64,000 nt of DNA from Diphasiastrum complanatum (Eukaryota > Streptophyta > Lycopodiopsida > Lycopodiales > Lycopodiaceae): positions 31,012,934-31,076,933 of the forward strand of contig CM055112.1 of assembly GCA_029204225.1 (NCBI GenBank). Reading direction: 5' to 3'. The notes below the pieces were generated by a model that had not been told where the DNA came from, searched no databases, and saw only the letters and a program-made list of their open reading frames with translations. This document shows positions 1-11,639 of the stretch, piece by piece. The translations under genes and the position numbers were made by a program. Numbering within the stretch: position 1 is the first letter of the stretch; each line of letters opens with the position of its first letter.

Positions 1-1440
1 ATCAACGAGGTTGTCAACGGTGCGAAGAGGAATGGTGGAGGTGGATGGAAGGTCAGATTGAGGGGTGAAGAAACGATTGGGAGGCAGTGGAAGGCGATAT
101 GGCGAGCGGTGTTGAGGTGGCACAAGGTGAAATTGCGAACTCGAGAGGAGGCATGGTAGCATCAATGAGAAATGTGGTGGTGGCTTCAGCCTGAGCGGTG
201 TATTGGAGATCCTGGTTGAAGGTACGGTCTCTGCTAGTTTGGAAGTCGAAATGGGGAAAAGTTAGTTGGAGCTATTAGTAGTCGATAGTGGAGGTGGATT
301 CGATGAAGGAAAAATCAAAGATGGAGCAAGGATGGCGGATGGATGGATCATGGACAATGGCATTATAATGTACCAAGGCCGCATTACAGCAAATAGTGAG
401 GGTGGTGGGATGGTATTGATGGTTGTCATAGTAAAGGGTCCGGATCTCGTTATATGCAAGACGGAGGGCTTATGGAAGGGCGGTGGTAGTGGTGTGACAA
501 TGCTTTATGTGCTATGTCAGGGTGTCAACAGACGACTTGTCTGCTCATGTTGGCTGGTACTGTGGAGCCTATTGTACCTATTGGCGTTGTGAAGAGGAAG
601 GGATAAATGAAGAAACAAAACGTTTCTATTGCCAAAGCCTTGCTAGCTTTCCACCCTAATTTTGACAGAAAAGACACACAAAACAAAAATGTTCGCGAAC
701 AATTTTGTGACACATGACACGGAATTGTTTCGCGACACAAAATCATTCGTGCTCCACAAAGGACCAAGAAGATCAGCCAAGTACCATGGGCTACAAGTAT
801 TTGATCAGATATTATGACATCAGCATAAGTACTCTAGATCATGGCTAGTCTGCCACTCTTGTAATCTGTGATTAGTTGTAGATGTTTAATCTTTTTGATC
901 TGGAAGTTACACGACGCGACACAAAAAAGTTCACGAAATATATACTTTCTGCTTGATGCATAATACTGTAAGACGAAAATATACAGAATACATGTCCGCC
1001 TGTGAGCGAGACAATTTTGTAAGAGGATCATCAGATTCAGAAGTCCGCTAGTAAGCGAGACATCATTCATGAGAAAATTGTATTTCTCTCATGCCAATGC
1101 ACTGTGTGGATCTGTTGCACAGTGCTTGAAATCAGAAGATCACTAGATAATATTGTCTGTTATGTGCATATTATTCTAAATGATTGTATGATCTCGAACG
1201 AATATTTGTTTCTACTATGCGTTTATCTGATTCACTTGTTTATTCAATTCCACACATTGGTTTGATTTTTTTAAATGCTATAATAATCTATAACGTAGAT
1301 CAGCAGTGTCTGTCTACATTCTGGAGGATTGTAGGAATGATATAGCCAGCAGTGACCAGCAATCATAGTTGAATTGTACACAAACTGATTTTATTAGCTA
1401 ATGTTTTTCGCTTTGTCTTTCACTTTGTTTCGCTTCGCGA
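1..1440. other. Unassigned region, no supported gene
   Basis: The first 600 bases are purine-rich on the + strand and carry an open frame of about 108 codons at 266-592, but its composition (Gly/Met/Val-rich, no domain) reads like a by-product of base skew. From 600 to 1,440 the DNA is AT-rich with scattered TTCGCGAA-like motifs (around 690 and 730). I see no domain, RNA gene or terminal repeat here. Confidence 0.5.
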
Positions 1441-1457
1441 TCACTCTTTTAAGCCTA

Positions 1458-1520
1458 GACGTAGACGACGAGGTAACTGCTTTATATCAGGACCGTTGCA
1501 TTGCATTCGTCGTCTACGTC
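1458..1520. repeat. Perfect 14-bp inverted repeat
   Basis: GACGTAGACGACGA at 1458-1471 is matched exactly by its reverse complement at 1507-1520, with a 35-base loop. The arms are GC-rich in an AT-rich setting and would form a stable stem in RNA or single-stranded DNA. No gene or terminal repeat abuts it. It could be a small fold-back element remnant. Confidence 0.6.
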
Positions 1521-3110
1521 GACCATTACGAGGATTATTGTCTCCAACACTAAATGAGGATGAAGAATCCTATATACCAAAATAACAAGAAGTAGGTTGA
1601 ATCAATGCTTGATAAACATTTCCTCCCAATACTTGATAGATCTAAATGTTGCATATGAATATAAATTACCTCTTTGTTAAAAAAATATGAACATACCAAT
1701 GTATCTATTAGACCATTTTTCTTTTCAACTTGTTAACATTCAATGAACTCAAAGAATTGCACGCTTCTACATATTTACATATTTATGAATTTCACATTCA
1801 TTAGCTTGCACTTATTATCTTATGTAAACATCTAGGCAAATGACGAATAATGCTCCAAACATTTGACATATTTAATGACACAAACCAAATACAATCAAGA
1901 TGCATGGATTATATATCTCTGCATATCAACAAAATTTATATTTGCACATTTGACTTATTGTCTTTTGCAAACATTTGGGTAGAGGACGGTTGAAACTATA
2001 CTTGATGAAAAATTCCTCTCCAAACCTGATAGATCTAGTGGCACAGACCATTACATAAGCTCCCTTTACATTCCTAGTAAAATATTCTTCTTTTCCATTG
2101 GTGCATTCTTCAAATCACAATTCGTCAATAGAGGGTGGCCAATGGAACTATTTATATATGCAACATTGTTTCCATGCACATCTGGATGTCCATCAATGTA
2201 TTAATGATTTGCCCTTGAGATGTTGTCTCCTTGCATGCGTTGCTCCTCTAAAGAACAAGAATTTGAATTCATGGGATAACTTCTGTGTGGATAATCCACG
2301 CGAAACTTGAATGCCAATAAAACAGCATTTTTGCGAGCATTCTTGCTCCTCTTCTTTTGCTTTCAAGTTTTATAGGTTTTTCTAATCTAGTGTGTAGCGC
2401 TCTTGCTTGCTATTGCTCTTCCAAGCTATATAGATCTTTCTTGCTTGCTTGCTTGCTTTTGGTTGCTCTTCATTGCTAGTGATCTTGCTCTTGCTATTGC
2501 TTGCTCTATTGATCTTGCTTGGTATTGATCTTGCTTACTATTAATCTATTGCTTTCTTGTCATTGCTTACTCTTCTAATCTAAAAATCTTCACTACTCTT
2601 TTACTCCCATTCTCCACTTCTTTCTAACTTTTAAAGTTTTTCTTTGATACAATGTCTTCAAGTAGTAGGTCAAGTGGAGTACAAACAAGGTTACGATCAT
2701 GGATATGTTGGTCTTAAGGCTTTTATGGAATCCTATGGATTGTTTCCAATCGTAAACTTTTAACCTTTATTGTTTTGTGATTGTTTACTTTGTGGTTTAC
2801 AAGTAAGTTTAATCTCAGTTAAATTAAATCTTTGATTTTATTTTGTAGAGAGGCTCTACAACCTCAAGTGTTCATGATGTGGAAGAAAATGTGAAAAAAT
2901 TTTAAGAGCAAAATATGGAAGAGAACGTGAGAGAGCGAAGAGGAGTTTGAAGATGTGGACACCAACGTATACCTACAAGATGAAGGAGGTGAGGAGGGAG
3001 GAAGTGATGATGAGTAGAGGTTTTTAAACTAAATGTAAGGCCTTGTAGAAAACAATGTAGGAAGGAAGAATATATTCTCTCATCAATGTACTTTTTTTTA
3101 AAATCAATCA
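1521..3110. other. AT-rich unassigned DNA with TTGCT low-complexity tract
   Basis: No gene is supported. About 2,390-2,580 holds a low-complexity pyrimidine-rich run built from imperfect TTGCT/CTTGCT units. A short Ser-rich start (about 2,652) stops after some 20 codons, and acidic-looking codons around 2,850-3,010 are broken by stops; these may be remains of a dead gene but match nothing I recognise. Confidence 0.4.
2285..2306. repeat. Isolated copy of the GTGGATNATCCAC palindromic motif
   Basis: GTGTGGATAATCCACGCGAA here is the same near-palindrome that occurs in a cluster at 36.35-36.65 kb, including the trailing GCGAA. It sits 34 kb from that cluster, so the motif is dispersed rather than strictly local. 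Confidence 0.6.
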
Positions 3111-3189
3111 ATATAATGTTTTGGCATCACATCATTCTTGCAAAAATTTAGAATGCATATATTTTATAATTCATGAATGCAAATATATA

Positions 3190-3300
3190 GTCTATTGAAT
3201 GCAAATGTATCTATTGATGTATTCAATGCAATGTATAGTCTATTTAATGCACATCTATGGAATTCAAATGTATCTATTGATGAATTCAATGCAATGTTTT
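3190..3300. repeat. Imperfect tandem repeat, unit about 60 bp
   Basis: Two diverged units share the core CAAATGTATCTATTGATG followed by ATTCAATGCAATGT (first about 3,202-3,234, second about 3,265-3,297). A/T-rich, non-coding. Confidence 0.55.
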
Positions 3301-3892
3301 GAAATGGCAATAAACATAAAGTACTTACGAGTCTTCCGTTGATGATTAGTCTGAAATATGTTGGTAGATTGGTTTGTAAGAGCCTGAACTCTGTTCTGAT
3401 AAAATCAAACTTCCAATGCTCTTCCACCTCAACCATAGTCAAATATTCCTCATTGTAGATAATGCTTATCTTCATTCAGTTTGTGTGACCATTTAGTTCG
3501 AAGTCTTGATCCAGTGATAGCCATGTACCTTCAATTTTCTTGTATCTTTGATAGCTAAATGTGAGACTGAGCATTTTCTTTTCGATATGATAACGAAAGA
3601 TCATTGAAGACTTTTTAATCCTGCATTCTATGTCATTATTTCTTTAACTATCTCAGCCTTGATCCATGAGAAAAATAAAAGTATCTTTACAAAGGGTCTT
3701 TTTTTATTCTGGAACCCCTCTAATGCATGAATTCTTAGAACTTGTCCAAGAGGAGTGATAGGAAGGACAAAAATGTGGATCTAGGTATGGCATTCGTCCA
3801 GAAAAAGGAAATGGATTTGATATTGGTTTTGACTTGGGTTTGAAAGAGTTCTTATGTAGAGTAAGAAATAGCATAATATCTTTGGCAAAATT

Positions 3893-4414
3893 TGATCCAT
3901 CAAGATCTTAACAGAGTGGATATGGCTTGAATCTTTGTAGAGGATGGGCCACCGACACTACCTTTCACAAAGTCATAAAGTTAAAAGAAGCTTCAAAAGT
4001 CATACAAAAATATGAATTAGACCAACGTAAATTCAATTCATGCTTGTACATGGTTAATCACGACACGGGTAGGGGGACACGGAAGTTTACCAGCATGAGA
4101 TGATCAAAGTTTGCATTAAAATATTTTCTGCCGCCTCTGGATCGGTTATCATTCCAAACACGACGACGCGTAGTCAACAATGTGACAAATTTCAATGACT
4201 ATCCATGTGCATACAGTGTTAATGACACCACCGCTCGCTCATTGCCTGCCTTGGCTAGCCAGGTCCGATGAAGGAAGCTGGAAGCATGATCTTGCTCATT
4301 CTGATCCTGGCATATAAACTGCATCTCTAGGTGAGTATAAAAGGCCGTGCCTGGACATCATGTATTACACACAAGTAATAAGTACAATCTCATCTATATA
4401 TTTCACATTTTAAG
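3893..4414 (+). promoter_or_regulatory. Promoter of KP4-like copy 1, duplicated from the 47-48 kb locus
   Basis: This stretch aligns by eye, with gaps, to the reverse complement of about 47,314-48,122, upstream of the intact KP4-like gene. Shared landmarks in order are a GATCCATCAAG segment (about 3,893), an AAGAAGCTTC segment (about 3,987), ACGTAAATTCAATT (about 4,026), GTTTACCAGCATGA (about 4,086) and the TATA block. The TATA box TATAAAAG is at 4336-4343, 72 bases before the ATG. The match ends only inside the coding sequence, so this is a duplicated segment rather than a shared motif. The distal part also resembles a dispersed LTR-like repeat at 23.6-23.8 kb. Confidence 0.7.
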
Positions 4415-4540
4415 ATGATGCATTTCAAGGCACTTGCTCTTGATGTCTTCGTTGCCTTCTCATACCTTTCCGGCTCATCCATTACTGAAGCCTATTCCCA
4501 TAACTGTCATGGCTCCGGGAAATGCCCTCCTGAAAATTAA
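4415..4540 (+). pseudogene. KP4-like secreted protein, truncated copy 1
   Basis: The tandem ATG ATG start and a 41-codon frame match the first part of the intact gene at 46,936-47,313: a hydrophobic signal peptide, then the first two conserved cysteines (residues 31 and 37) in the context NCHGSGKCP. Directly after that the reading frame hits TAA (4538-4540) and similarity ends, so the remaining eight cysteines of the mature domain are absent. Its signal peptide carries an Asp at residue 10 and a Glu at residue 25 where the intact copy has Ala and lacks the acidic residue, which would weaken secretion. The promoter and TATA box are retained. I infer a dead duplicate; at most it would make a short secreted peptide. 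Confidence 0.75.
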
Positions 4541-4552
4541 TTACCTCCATGA

Positions 4553-4733
4553 TTGAAAAGTGATAAAGAGCTTGTTAAGGCTAGATCTGTATTGAAGGCG
4601 ACAGACTTAGATGTATTGGCTGTTGGCACTTATCCTGACGGGAGCATTGCGCATGCAGCAGCCAACCGCGGTTGCTACGCCTGCTGGCAGCAACGGATTC
4701 TGGTTAAGCCTACGTTGGATCGCGATGGCCTTT

Positions 4734-4738
<5 letters not shown>
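4553..4738 (+). other. Coding-like fragment of unknown origin
   Basis: Downstream of the truncated KP4-like frame, and in the same frame after two stops (4538-4540 and 4550-4552), lies about 62 codons of protein-like sequence. It contains a DLDVLAVGTYPDG stretch and an RGCYACWQQR stretch, and runs straight into the (AG)n microsatellite. There is no proper ATG. I do not recognise the family. It is not the missing C-terminal half of the KP4-like protein, since the cysteine pattern does not fit. It could be an exon scrap brought in at the duplication breakpoint. Confidence 0.35.

Positions 4739-4817
<79 letters not shown>
4737..4817 (+). repeat. (AG)n microsatellite, about 40 units
   Basis: Uninterrupted GA dinucleotide run. 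It lies downstream of KP4-like copy 1 on the sense strand, as do the AG tracts at the other two KP4-like loci. Confidence 0.95.
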
Positions 4818-4820
<3 letters not shown>

Positions 4821-5045
4821 CGAAAGAGTTAAATGTAACGAACACTCCCAACTAGGAAGATGTGTAACCCTTGTTTTCTTCCGTTAAAATTGTGGTTCAA
4901 ATGTTTCTTGTTGGAAGATAAGTTTCACAAGAAAGCCCAAACGACGTATACACAACTAGAAAACTTTGTGTTTATCCACTTAGAGTATCTACGCGACACC
5001 CGAGAGAGAAGAGAGAGAGAGAGAGAGAGGGAGAGGGAAAAGAGA
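4818..5045 (+). repeat. AG-associated repeat module, copy 1
   Basis: Starting with ATTACGAAAGAGTTAAATG immediately after (AG)n, about 190 bases are nearly identical to 36,132-36,310, which also directly follow an (AG)n tract. A third, more diverged copy is at 35,605-35,745. A second short AG tract closes this copy at about 5,008-5,040. The open frames across it are not conserved and look incidental. Confidence 0.8.
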
Positions 5046-5119
5046 TTGATCCCATCTCACAAGCATTACTAGTTTTGGGCAGCTTTAATTTAAGTAAAGG
5101 GCAGCCCCTCTCGGGCTTG

Positions 5120-6760
5120 ATAATATGGATCAATATTAATGAGAGAACACTATAACTACAAATACAATAGTCTAGGATTAGCTAAGAATAGGCAATTGAC
5201 GAAAGTAGATGATGTACCTGTAATGGCCACCTCATCTACCAAATGCACAATGAGATGCATTTGAATGGTGAGAATGGATGTGGGAATTGATCAAACACAT
5301 TGCCTTTATGGAACTTTGTCTTGTCGCCTCAATGGATGCTAGCAGTATCTCCTTGGATTAAATGTATCTTCATAAAAAAAGTAAACAACAATAATATACG
5401 CATTAGTTAGATCATCATCTTTGGAAAAAATAATGTGATCATGATTCGCATTGATCATACCTCACCAAATCACTGAGTTTGTAGATTGCACTCCTTAGCT
5501 CCTTTGTCAGAAATCCTCTCAACACCAAGGGAAGCACAAACTGCATATGCAAAAGCTATCTGGTCATTGAGACCCTCCCTTCTCAAAAATCAAATTAAGA
5601 AAACCATCATTTGAAATTCTCTTGAAATGAAAGTCAATATTTACTCAAAATTTGAATTTTAAGTGTGGTAAAGAGTGGGACATTGCCGTTAATAAGGCGC
5701 TAGGGATATAGGGTTAAAGGGAGACGTGGGGTTAGTGGGTGGGTTATATTTTGAAGATGTGTCATGTCATATGGACCATTCCATCTCAATTGTCACTCTC
5801 TCATGGGTATAAATGTCGTCATTAACACTAATTATAATTAGTGAAGGGGCTCTTTTTTAGTCCAAAAATGCTTCTCTCTTTGGAAAAGCCATGGAGCCTT
5901 TTCGGAGGACAATTGAATTCCCTACCATTTGTGGCCATAAATTAGCCATCTTTTTCACCTTTTTTAAGTCGTCTGGTGCGGGATTTGTTAATCTTTGGCA
6001 CCGGTCCCTACAGATCTTGTGTGCATCGGGCCCAAAACTAGATGGTTTATCAACAATTTTTCCCAATATGGAAATTCATGAAATATTGATAACCTCTTCA
6101 TGTCGGGAAGGAGTCACCCAAGATATTGATTGGATCTCTAAATTTGAAACCAATCACTTGCCTACAATATTAAGAAACAAGCACACACATTTAGTTGAGA
6201 ACATCGTTAAAACAGATCTACAGAGAGTAGTTGTTAAAAAAATAAATGACATTAATCATCCCAAATATGTATTGTACCTTCATGGCATGGGGACATTGAC
6301 CAACAAGCTCATCACGTAGAGGGTGATCGGGTGGAAGGTATCGAGTGTGGACCTCATAAACCATCTTTTGCAGATGTTGTGAGTGACATGCTTGCAAATA
6401 CTCGGCACAAAAGAGACATGCATTATAGCCACTCATTGAGAGCCCTACACTGAAACAAAACAACCAACTTAATTGTGAGTGTAATGTTTGAGTCGAAAGA
6501 AAATTTGTGAATACACATTAGATTTAATACCAAGAACTAATAGCAACAATATCTCACCGGAACATTTTTCATATCCAAAAAAGTCGTGCATTGTCCACAT
6601 CAAAATCTCCTTTATCAAAAAAATCTCTTGGTCTACATGGTCTTAATATATCGGTCACTTGAACTACTTGTCATAGAATCTTTAGCTCATCTATCAAGGG
6701 AACCATATACACGTCCATATTTTTGGTCTTGTATTTTCCAGAATAAGAAGAGCAAGCATT
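5120..6760 (-). pseudogene. CACTA transposase (TNP2-type) remnant, copy 1
   Basis: Read on the minus strand this matches the + strand remnant at about 9,460-10,990. The clearest exon is 6,218-6,463, with the pattern VYEVHTRYLPPDHPLRDE, the conserved 'Y..HRRYLP..HP.R' block of plant CACTA TNP2 transposases. Another part (about 6,690-6,720) matches the KNMDVYMxPLIDELK block. Towards 5,120-5,600 it continues through the same C-terminal exons and introns. Multiple stops and frame changes make it non-functional. The catalytic N-terminal part present in copy 2 is missing. It is inverted relative to copy 2, with about 2.7 kb between. Confidence 0.75.
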
Positions 6761-6769
6761 AGGTGCAAC

Positions 6770-7960
6770 ATGATGACCAAAAAGAAATAAATGACATGGA
6801 GACCCATTGTTTAAAATTTTTAATTTTTTTTAAACTATCCGTAATTAAAATGCTACAAAAAGGTATATTGTATTTTTAAAAAAATGTCGTATTTTAAAAG
6901 AAAATCAGTCATGCTAAAAAAATTTGTTAATAGATTTTGATTAATAACTGCAAATTAGCATATATGAAATAATAATACTATTTAAAATTAAATCATTAGA
7001 CACACATTCGCTAAGAGAACTAAGAAAATTATTTTTGCTTATTTGAAACAAAAATTCTAATTTTTTTTTTTGGATTTAATTTTTTTTTAAATGACAATTC
7101 TTGTATCAAGAAAAATATTTCTAAAATTATTGTAGACATTTTAATCAATATTTTTTAAATCTTAACTTATATTTCAAATATCTCTATAAGGTCATTAAAT
7201 ATTTCAACATTATATGATTACAAATGAAATTATTTTATAGTAACCGAGATTACCTGATTTGTGAAAAAATTTAAATCACCCTAAAAATAATCTTTTTATC
7301 TCTCTCAATCTCTAATAATATTGTCTCCAAAAAATTATTATAGAAACACATCAAAAAATTAGACTATAAAAAATTTACACTAATCAATTCACATAATATC
7401 CAACAGTTTCTTACTTAGTGAATTTAACAAATTTAAATATTCTAAAAAATTAAAATATCCATTTTATTTTAACATTAATAATCATGATCAAAACTAAATT
7501 TGCAACAAACTATTAGGATTTTTTTTTTACAAACAAATTTAAGAACATTAAATAAATAAAAAATATTTCAAGACACAATGTTTCAAGAAATATAAATACA
7601 AATTTTCCTTTCAAATAAAAGAAAATTCATTACATCCAAAAATCATCAATGTCATTGACATTTCTCTCTTTTTGTGGAGGAGCCACTGTAGAGTCAAGTA
7701 GCACCTCTTTAAAAACTTCATCGACAGTTATCACATTGTAGTCTTCAACTAGAACATCAACAAACTCTCCTGTATCACCCACTTTCCTGCTAGCAAGACG
7801 CTATGATTCCTTGGACAAGGAAATTATTGAGTCCTCATTATCCAAACTCTTTCCTATCTCAGCCAATTCATCTGGCAAAACTGAAATTTGAGATTTCATT
7901 CTCATTTTTACAAATTCAACTAAATTATAATCTAAATCTGCTACAACAACATGTTAGTTT
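6770..7960. other. Very AT-rich spacer, nothing recognised
   Basis: Dominated by A/T runs (6,830-7,640 especially). No open frame of note, no domain and no terminal repeat seen. Confidence 0.6.
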
Positions 7961-7961
7961 A

Positions 7962-8379
7962 CATTTTGGAGGGAAAGCCAAGTGGCCAAATAGGGTTTGG
8001 ACACTCTATAAAAGGATGTAAGTCGTGGAGAGACACATCTTTTCTCTTCTATCTCTCATTTCATCATTATACATGGTTCTCTTTGGGTTCTACTACTCAT
8101 TGGTGCACTATCTTGGTGATATCTTGCAATTCTATGTGTAGAATGATCATATTTTACTATTTTCGGTTTCGCACATGTGAAATATAGTAGGGTTTTGTAA
8201 TTGTACAGATAACAAACATATTTTATGTTTTGGTTCATGTTTGATCAGTATCTCTTAGAGTTGGCATCTCATTTTGTATGTAGATGCTGATTTTTCTACA
8301 TTGGCAGTTGGTTTGCTCCTTATTGTAACCAAAGATCAGGGATATGGATTGGATCTTAAATGATCTGAAATCCTTCACA
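7962..8379 (+). repeat. Truncated Copia LTR, same family as Copia C
   Basis: From GGGAAAGCCAAGTGGCCAAA (about 7,970) to the terminal CTTCACA at 8379 this matches the reverse complement of Copia C's split 3' LTR (54,112-54,508 plus the adjacent part after 60,930). It keeps a TATA-like CTATAAAAGG (about 8,010) and a degraded CACATGTGAAAT where the related LTRs have CACACGTGTGAAAT. The first 230 or so bases of the LTR are missing and no primer-binding site follows, so it is a solo or truncated LTR. Confidence 0.7.
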
Positions 8380-8389
8380 ATATATACGA

Positions 8390-8470
8390 ATCAAAATGCA
8401 TTTATAATGTACATGAAGTAATGTAAAAAGGTATTGCAATTTATAATGTGCATGAAGTAGTTCGTAATGT
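8390..8470. repeat. Short imperfect tandem duplication
   Basis: ATTTATAATGTACATGAAGTA (about 8,399) recurs as ATTTATAATGTGCATGAAGTA about 41 bases later. Non-coding. Confidence 0.5.
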
Positions 8471-8639
8471 ATGAATAGAAAGTACCTCATGTTTATTATT
8501 TGATCCAAATGTCGAATGCAATCCAAAAATATTCTCTCAAAAGCAATCCAAGAACAACACCTCTCCAAGAATATGACTCCAAGAACAACCCGATTAAAAT
8601 TTCTTACAATTTTTTTTTTAAGATCTAATCAAGGACATC

Positions 8640-9090
8640 AGATTTTGACATAATAATCTATCAAGCATATCCATCGGCCATCTGTCGGATGCCTCCAAAT
8701 AGCGCTTTGTTAATGAACAACATGAATTTCATGACTCAGCAGCCTCTCACGTATAAAGTGATACTGAATTTCAATGTATTTGGTTCTCGCATGGACCACG
8801 GTATTCTTTGCTAGCTGAATGCCACTTTGACTGTCGCCATGTAAAGTTGTGAGATTTTTCTGCTTCATGCCAACTTCTTCCAAGATTTGTCTCAACCATA
8901 TTGCTTCGTGTGCTGCACTACACATTGCCTTATACTTTGGTTTTGTGGTGGATAGAGCAATTGTATTTTGCTTCTTACTAGACCAGGAAAAGCAACTGCC
9001 ACAAAACTAGAATACATACCCTGTGGTGGATCTACGATCATCATAGTCACCTCCCTAATCCACATTCACATAGCCACACAACTCAGGTAA
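8640..9090 (-). pseudogene. Copia RNase H fragment
   Basis: The minus strand encodes the C-terminal end of a Copia polyprotein. It has the GDYDDRRSTTGYVF block, the SWSSKKQNTIALSTT block, then AAHEAIWLRQILEEVG and the HGDSQSGIQLAKN and HARTKYIEIQYHFIRE blocks typical of Copia RNase H (best frame 8,710-8,925). At least two stops interrupt it (for example within GYVNVD* and YVF*). Nothing upstream (RT) remains. It lies between the two inverted CACTA remnants and may have inserted into one of them. Confidence 0.85.
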
Positions 9091-9129
9091 ACCCTCATGC
9101 TTCCTCGTTGTGGGGAACACCGCTACAGG

Positions 9130-11449
9130 CAAGGTTTACAAGGAGTGACCATACTCGCCAAGGTGGTAAGACATTTTCCCATCATCATACCCCAGGATAT
9201 GCCACATGTTTAAGTGTAATTCCATCTGGGAGCTAATGACATGGTATTTGAGCAATCGTTCATCAGATAATACTATGAGGATTCCTGCCAATTCTCCAGC
9301 ATGGAAGCACGTGGATGCTACTTGGCATGAGTTTAGGGATGAGCGTTTGGGGTTGGCGATGGATGGTGTGAATCCATTTGGTGTCCACATCATGATCCAC
9401 TTGGTTGGTTGTCCTTCTATTTACAGCATCCCCCCTTGGCTAAGTATCAAGAAGGGGCACCTAATGCTCACCCTTCTTATCTTGAGAAAGTACAAGGCAA
9501 AAAATATGGACGTGTATATGGCTCCCTTGATAGATGAACTAAAGATTCCATGGCAAAGAGTTCAAGTGAGCAATATATTAAGACCACTAAGACAAAGAGA
9601 TTTTGTGGTAAAGGGGATCTAGACATGGAGAATGTTCAAGTGAGATATCCTTGTCATTGGTTCGATTCATGGTATTATATTAAATTTTATGTGCATTCAC
9701 AAATTTTCTTTCAATTCAAACATTGGACTCATGATTAATTTGGTTGTTTTGTCTCAATGTAGGGCTCCAAACCAGTGGCTACAATGCATGTCCCGTTTAT
9801 TTGCAAGCACGTCACTCACAACATCTATGAAAGATGGTTTATGAGGGCCACACTCGATACCTTCCACCCGATCACCCTATGCGTGATGGGCTAATTGGTC
9901 ACCGTCCTCATTCCATGCAGGTACAATACATATTTGGGCCAATTAATGGTATATGTCATTTATTTGTTTTATAGTTACTCTGAGACTCTTTATATTTCTT
10001 CTAATGGAAATCTGAATTAAATGTGTGTGCTTGTTTGTTAATATTGTAGCCAAGTAATTGGCTTCAGATTTGGAAATCCAATCAATATCTAGGACGACTC
10101 CCTCCTGGCATGAAGAGGTTATCAATATTTCATGAACTATTGATAAACCATCTTTTGGACTCGATGCACATATTCACTTGACCGGGTCGAAAGATAAAAA
10201 TGACGCACAAGATGACTTAAAAGAAGTGGAAAAGATGGCCGATTTATAACCACAAACGATGAAGACTCAATTGTCCTACCAAAGGTCCCATGGATCTTCT
10301 CGAAGAGAGAAGAGACGATTGTAAACATAGCAATAGCCTCATTTCGAACTTTGACAGGACATATGCGATGCCTAAAGGGTGTCTTCACAAAGGACAACAA
10401 GCTAAGTGGACCAAAGTCTCATGACTGGCATAAATTTTTATAGGTTGACATGGCATGTTTTCTGACGTTGCTTTCACCTCAACATTGTGGATTACATTTT
10501 ATAGCATGTCTTGTAATTTCATGATGATCTCATTGCACATATATGTATCTCAATGAACAAATTGTTTTTGTGCATGCAGTTTGTGCTTCCCTTGGTGTTG
10601 AGAGGGCCCTTGACATAGGAGTTAAGGAGTGCAATCTACAAAATTAGTGGTTTGGTGAGGTACGGTGAATGCGACTCAGATCATTTTTTCTTGGGGTGAT
10701 TCAAGATGATGATCTTACTAATGTGTATGTCATTGTTGTTCCTCTTTCTTATGAAGATACATTTTATCCAAGGACATATCGTTGGCATCCGTTGAGACAA
10801 CAAGATAAAGCTCCATCGAGGCAGTGTGTTTGATCAAGAAGCACTTTCCCACATCCATTCTCACTATTCAAATGCATCTCATTGTGCATTTGGTAGATGA
10901 GGTGGTCATTGCAGGTACATCATATACTTGCGTCAATTCCCTATTCTTAGTCCATCCTAGACTATTGCTATTGTGGTAATTTCCATGTTCTCTCACTAAT
11001 GTTGATCCATTTTTTTTAATTCAGGCACTGTCCATAGCCGTTGGATGTTTTTCTTGGAACGATTCATGAAAACATTGAAAGGATTCGTCAGACAAAGAGC
11101 AAGGCTTGAGGGTAGCATGGTGGAAGGATGTCTAGTGCAAGAGTCCATGGTTTACATCATGGAGTTCTTTGCTCATAGCGATCCTTCTATTCCTCGTCTT
11201 TGGGATAAGAAGGATGATGAGCATGTTGTTGGGGAGGTTCCTCAAAGAAAAGGAGCGATCATGAGAATGAGTGAGTCCTTCAAGGAGAAAGTAAATAAGT
11301 TTTACATTCTTAATAGCGAGAAATGCAAAAGTGGATTTCGCTATATGAAGAGGCCAAGGCTCGTACACAAACCACTCAAGCCACTTTCAAGAGAGGGCAT
11401 AGAAGACAACCATATCCACCTGACCTCGCCCTTCTACCCAAGGACATGA
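9130..11449 (+). pseudogene. CACTA transposase (TNP2/DUF4218-type) remnant, copy 2
   Basis: The order of blocks follows plant En/Spm (CACTA) transposases. At 9,206-9,560 there is the MRIPANSPAWKHVD...RLGLAMDGVNPFG block and the PPWLSIKKGHLMLTLLI...DVYMAPLIDELK block. An intron ending CTCAATGTAG precedes the GYNACPVYLQ...TRYLPPDHPMRD exon (about 9,762-9,920). Then comes KLSGPKSHDWHKF at about 10,400, and at 11,045-11,449 the DUF4218-like LERFMKTLKGFVRQRARLEG...VQESMVYIMEFF block. Several frameshifts and stops break it. The DNA outside the exons retains plausible introns, so this is a genomic remnant, not a processed copy. Confidence 0.85.
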
Positions 11450-11639
11450 CGCTTGATTGGTTGCGTGATGCTTAGAGAAGCCTTGGTAAATAACCAGGAA
11501 GTAACAGAGAGTGGGAATATACAAGGGGGTGTGATTTACATGTAAGCTATGATGATCATCATTCACATGTTAATGAGCACATTGACAAAAATAGAAATAT
11601 GTACGATTGTGGAGTCATGGCAAATTTTATCCAAGACAG

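Noticed and set aside
266-592. Open frame of 108 codons on the + strand with an overlapping frame on the other strand
   Set aside because: Purine-biased DNA gives stop-poor frames on both strands; no domain, no recognisable composition and no promoter context.
2398-2560. TTGCT-rich tract considered as a satellite or CRISPR-like array
   Set aside because: Units are irregular in length and spacing with no spacers; simple low-complexity sequence in a plant genome.
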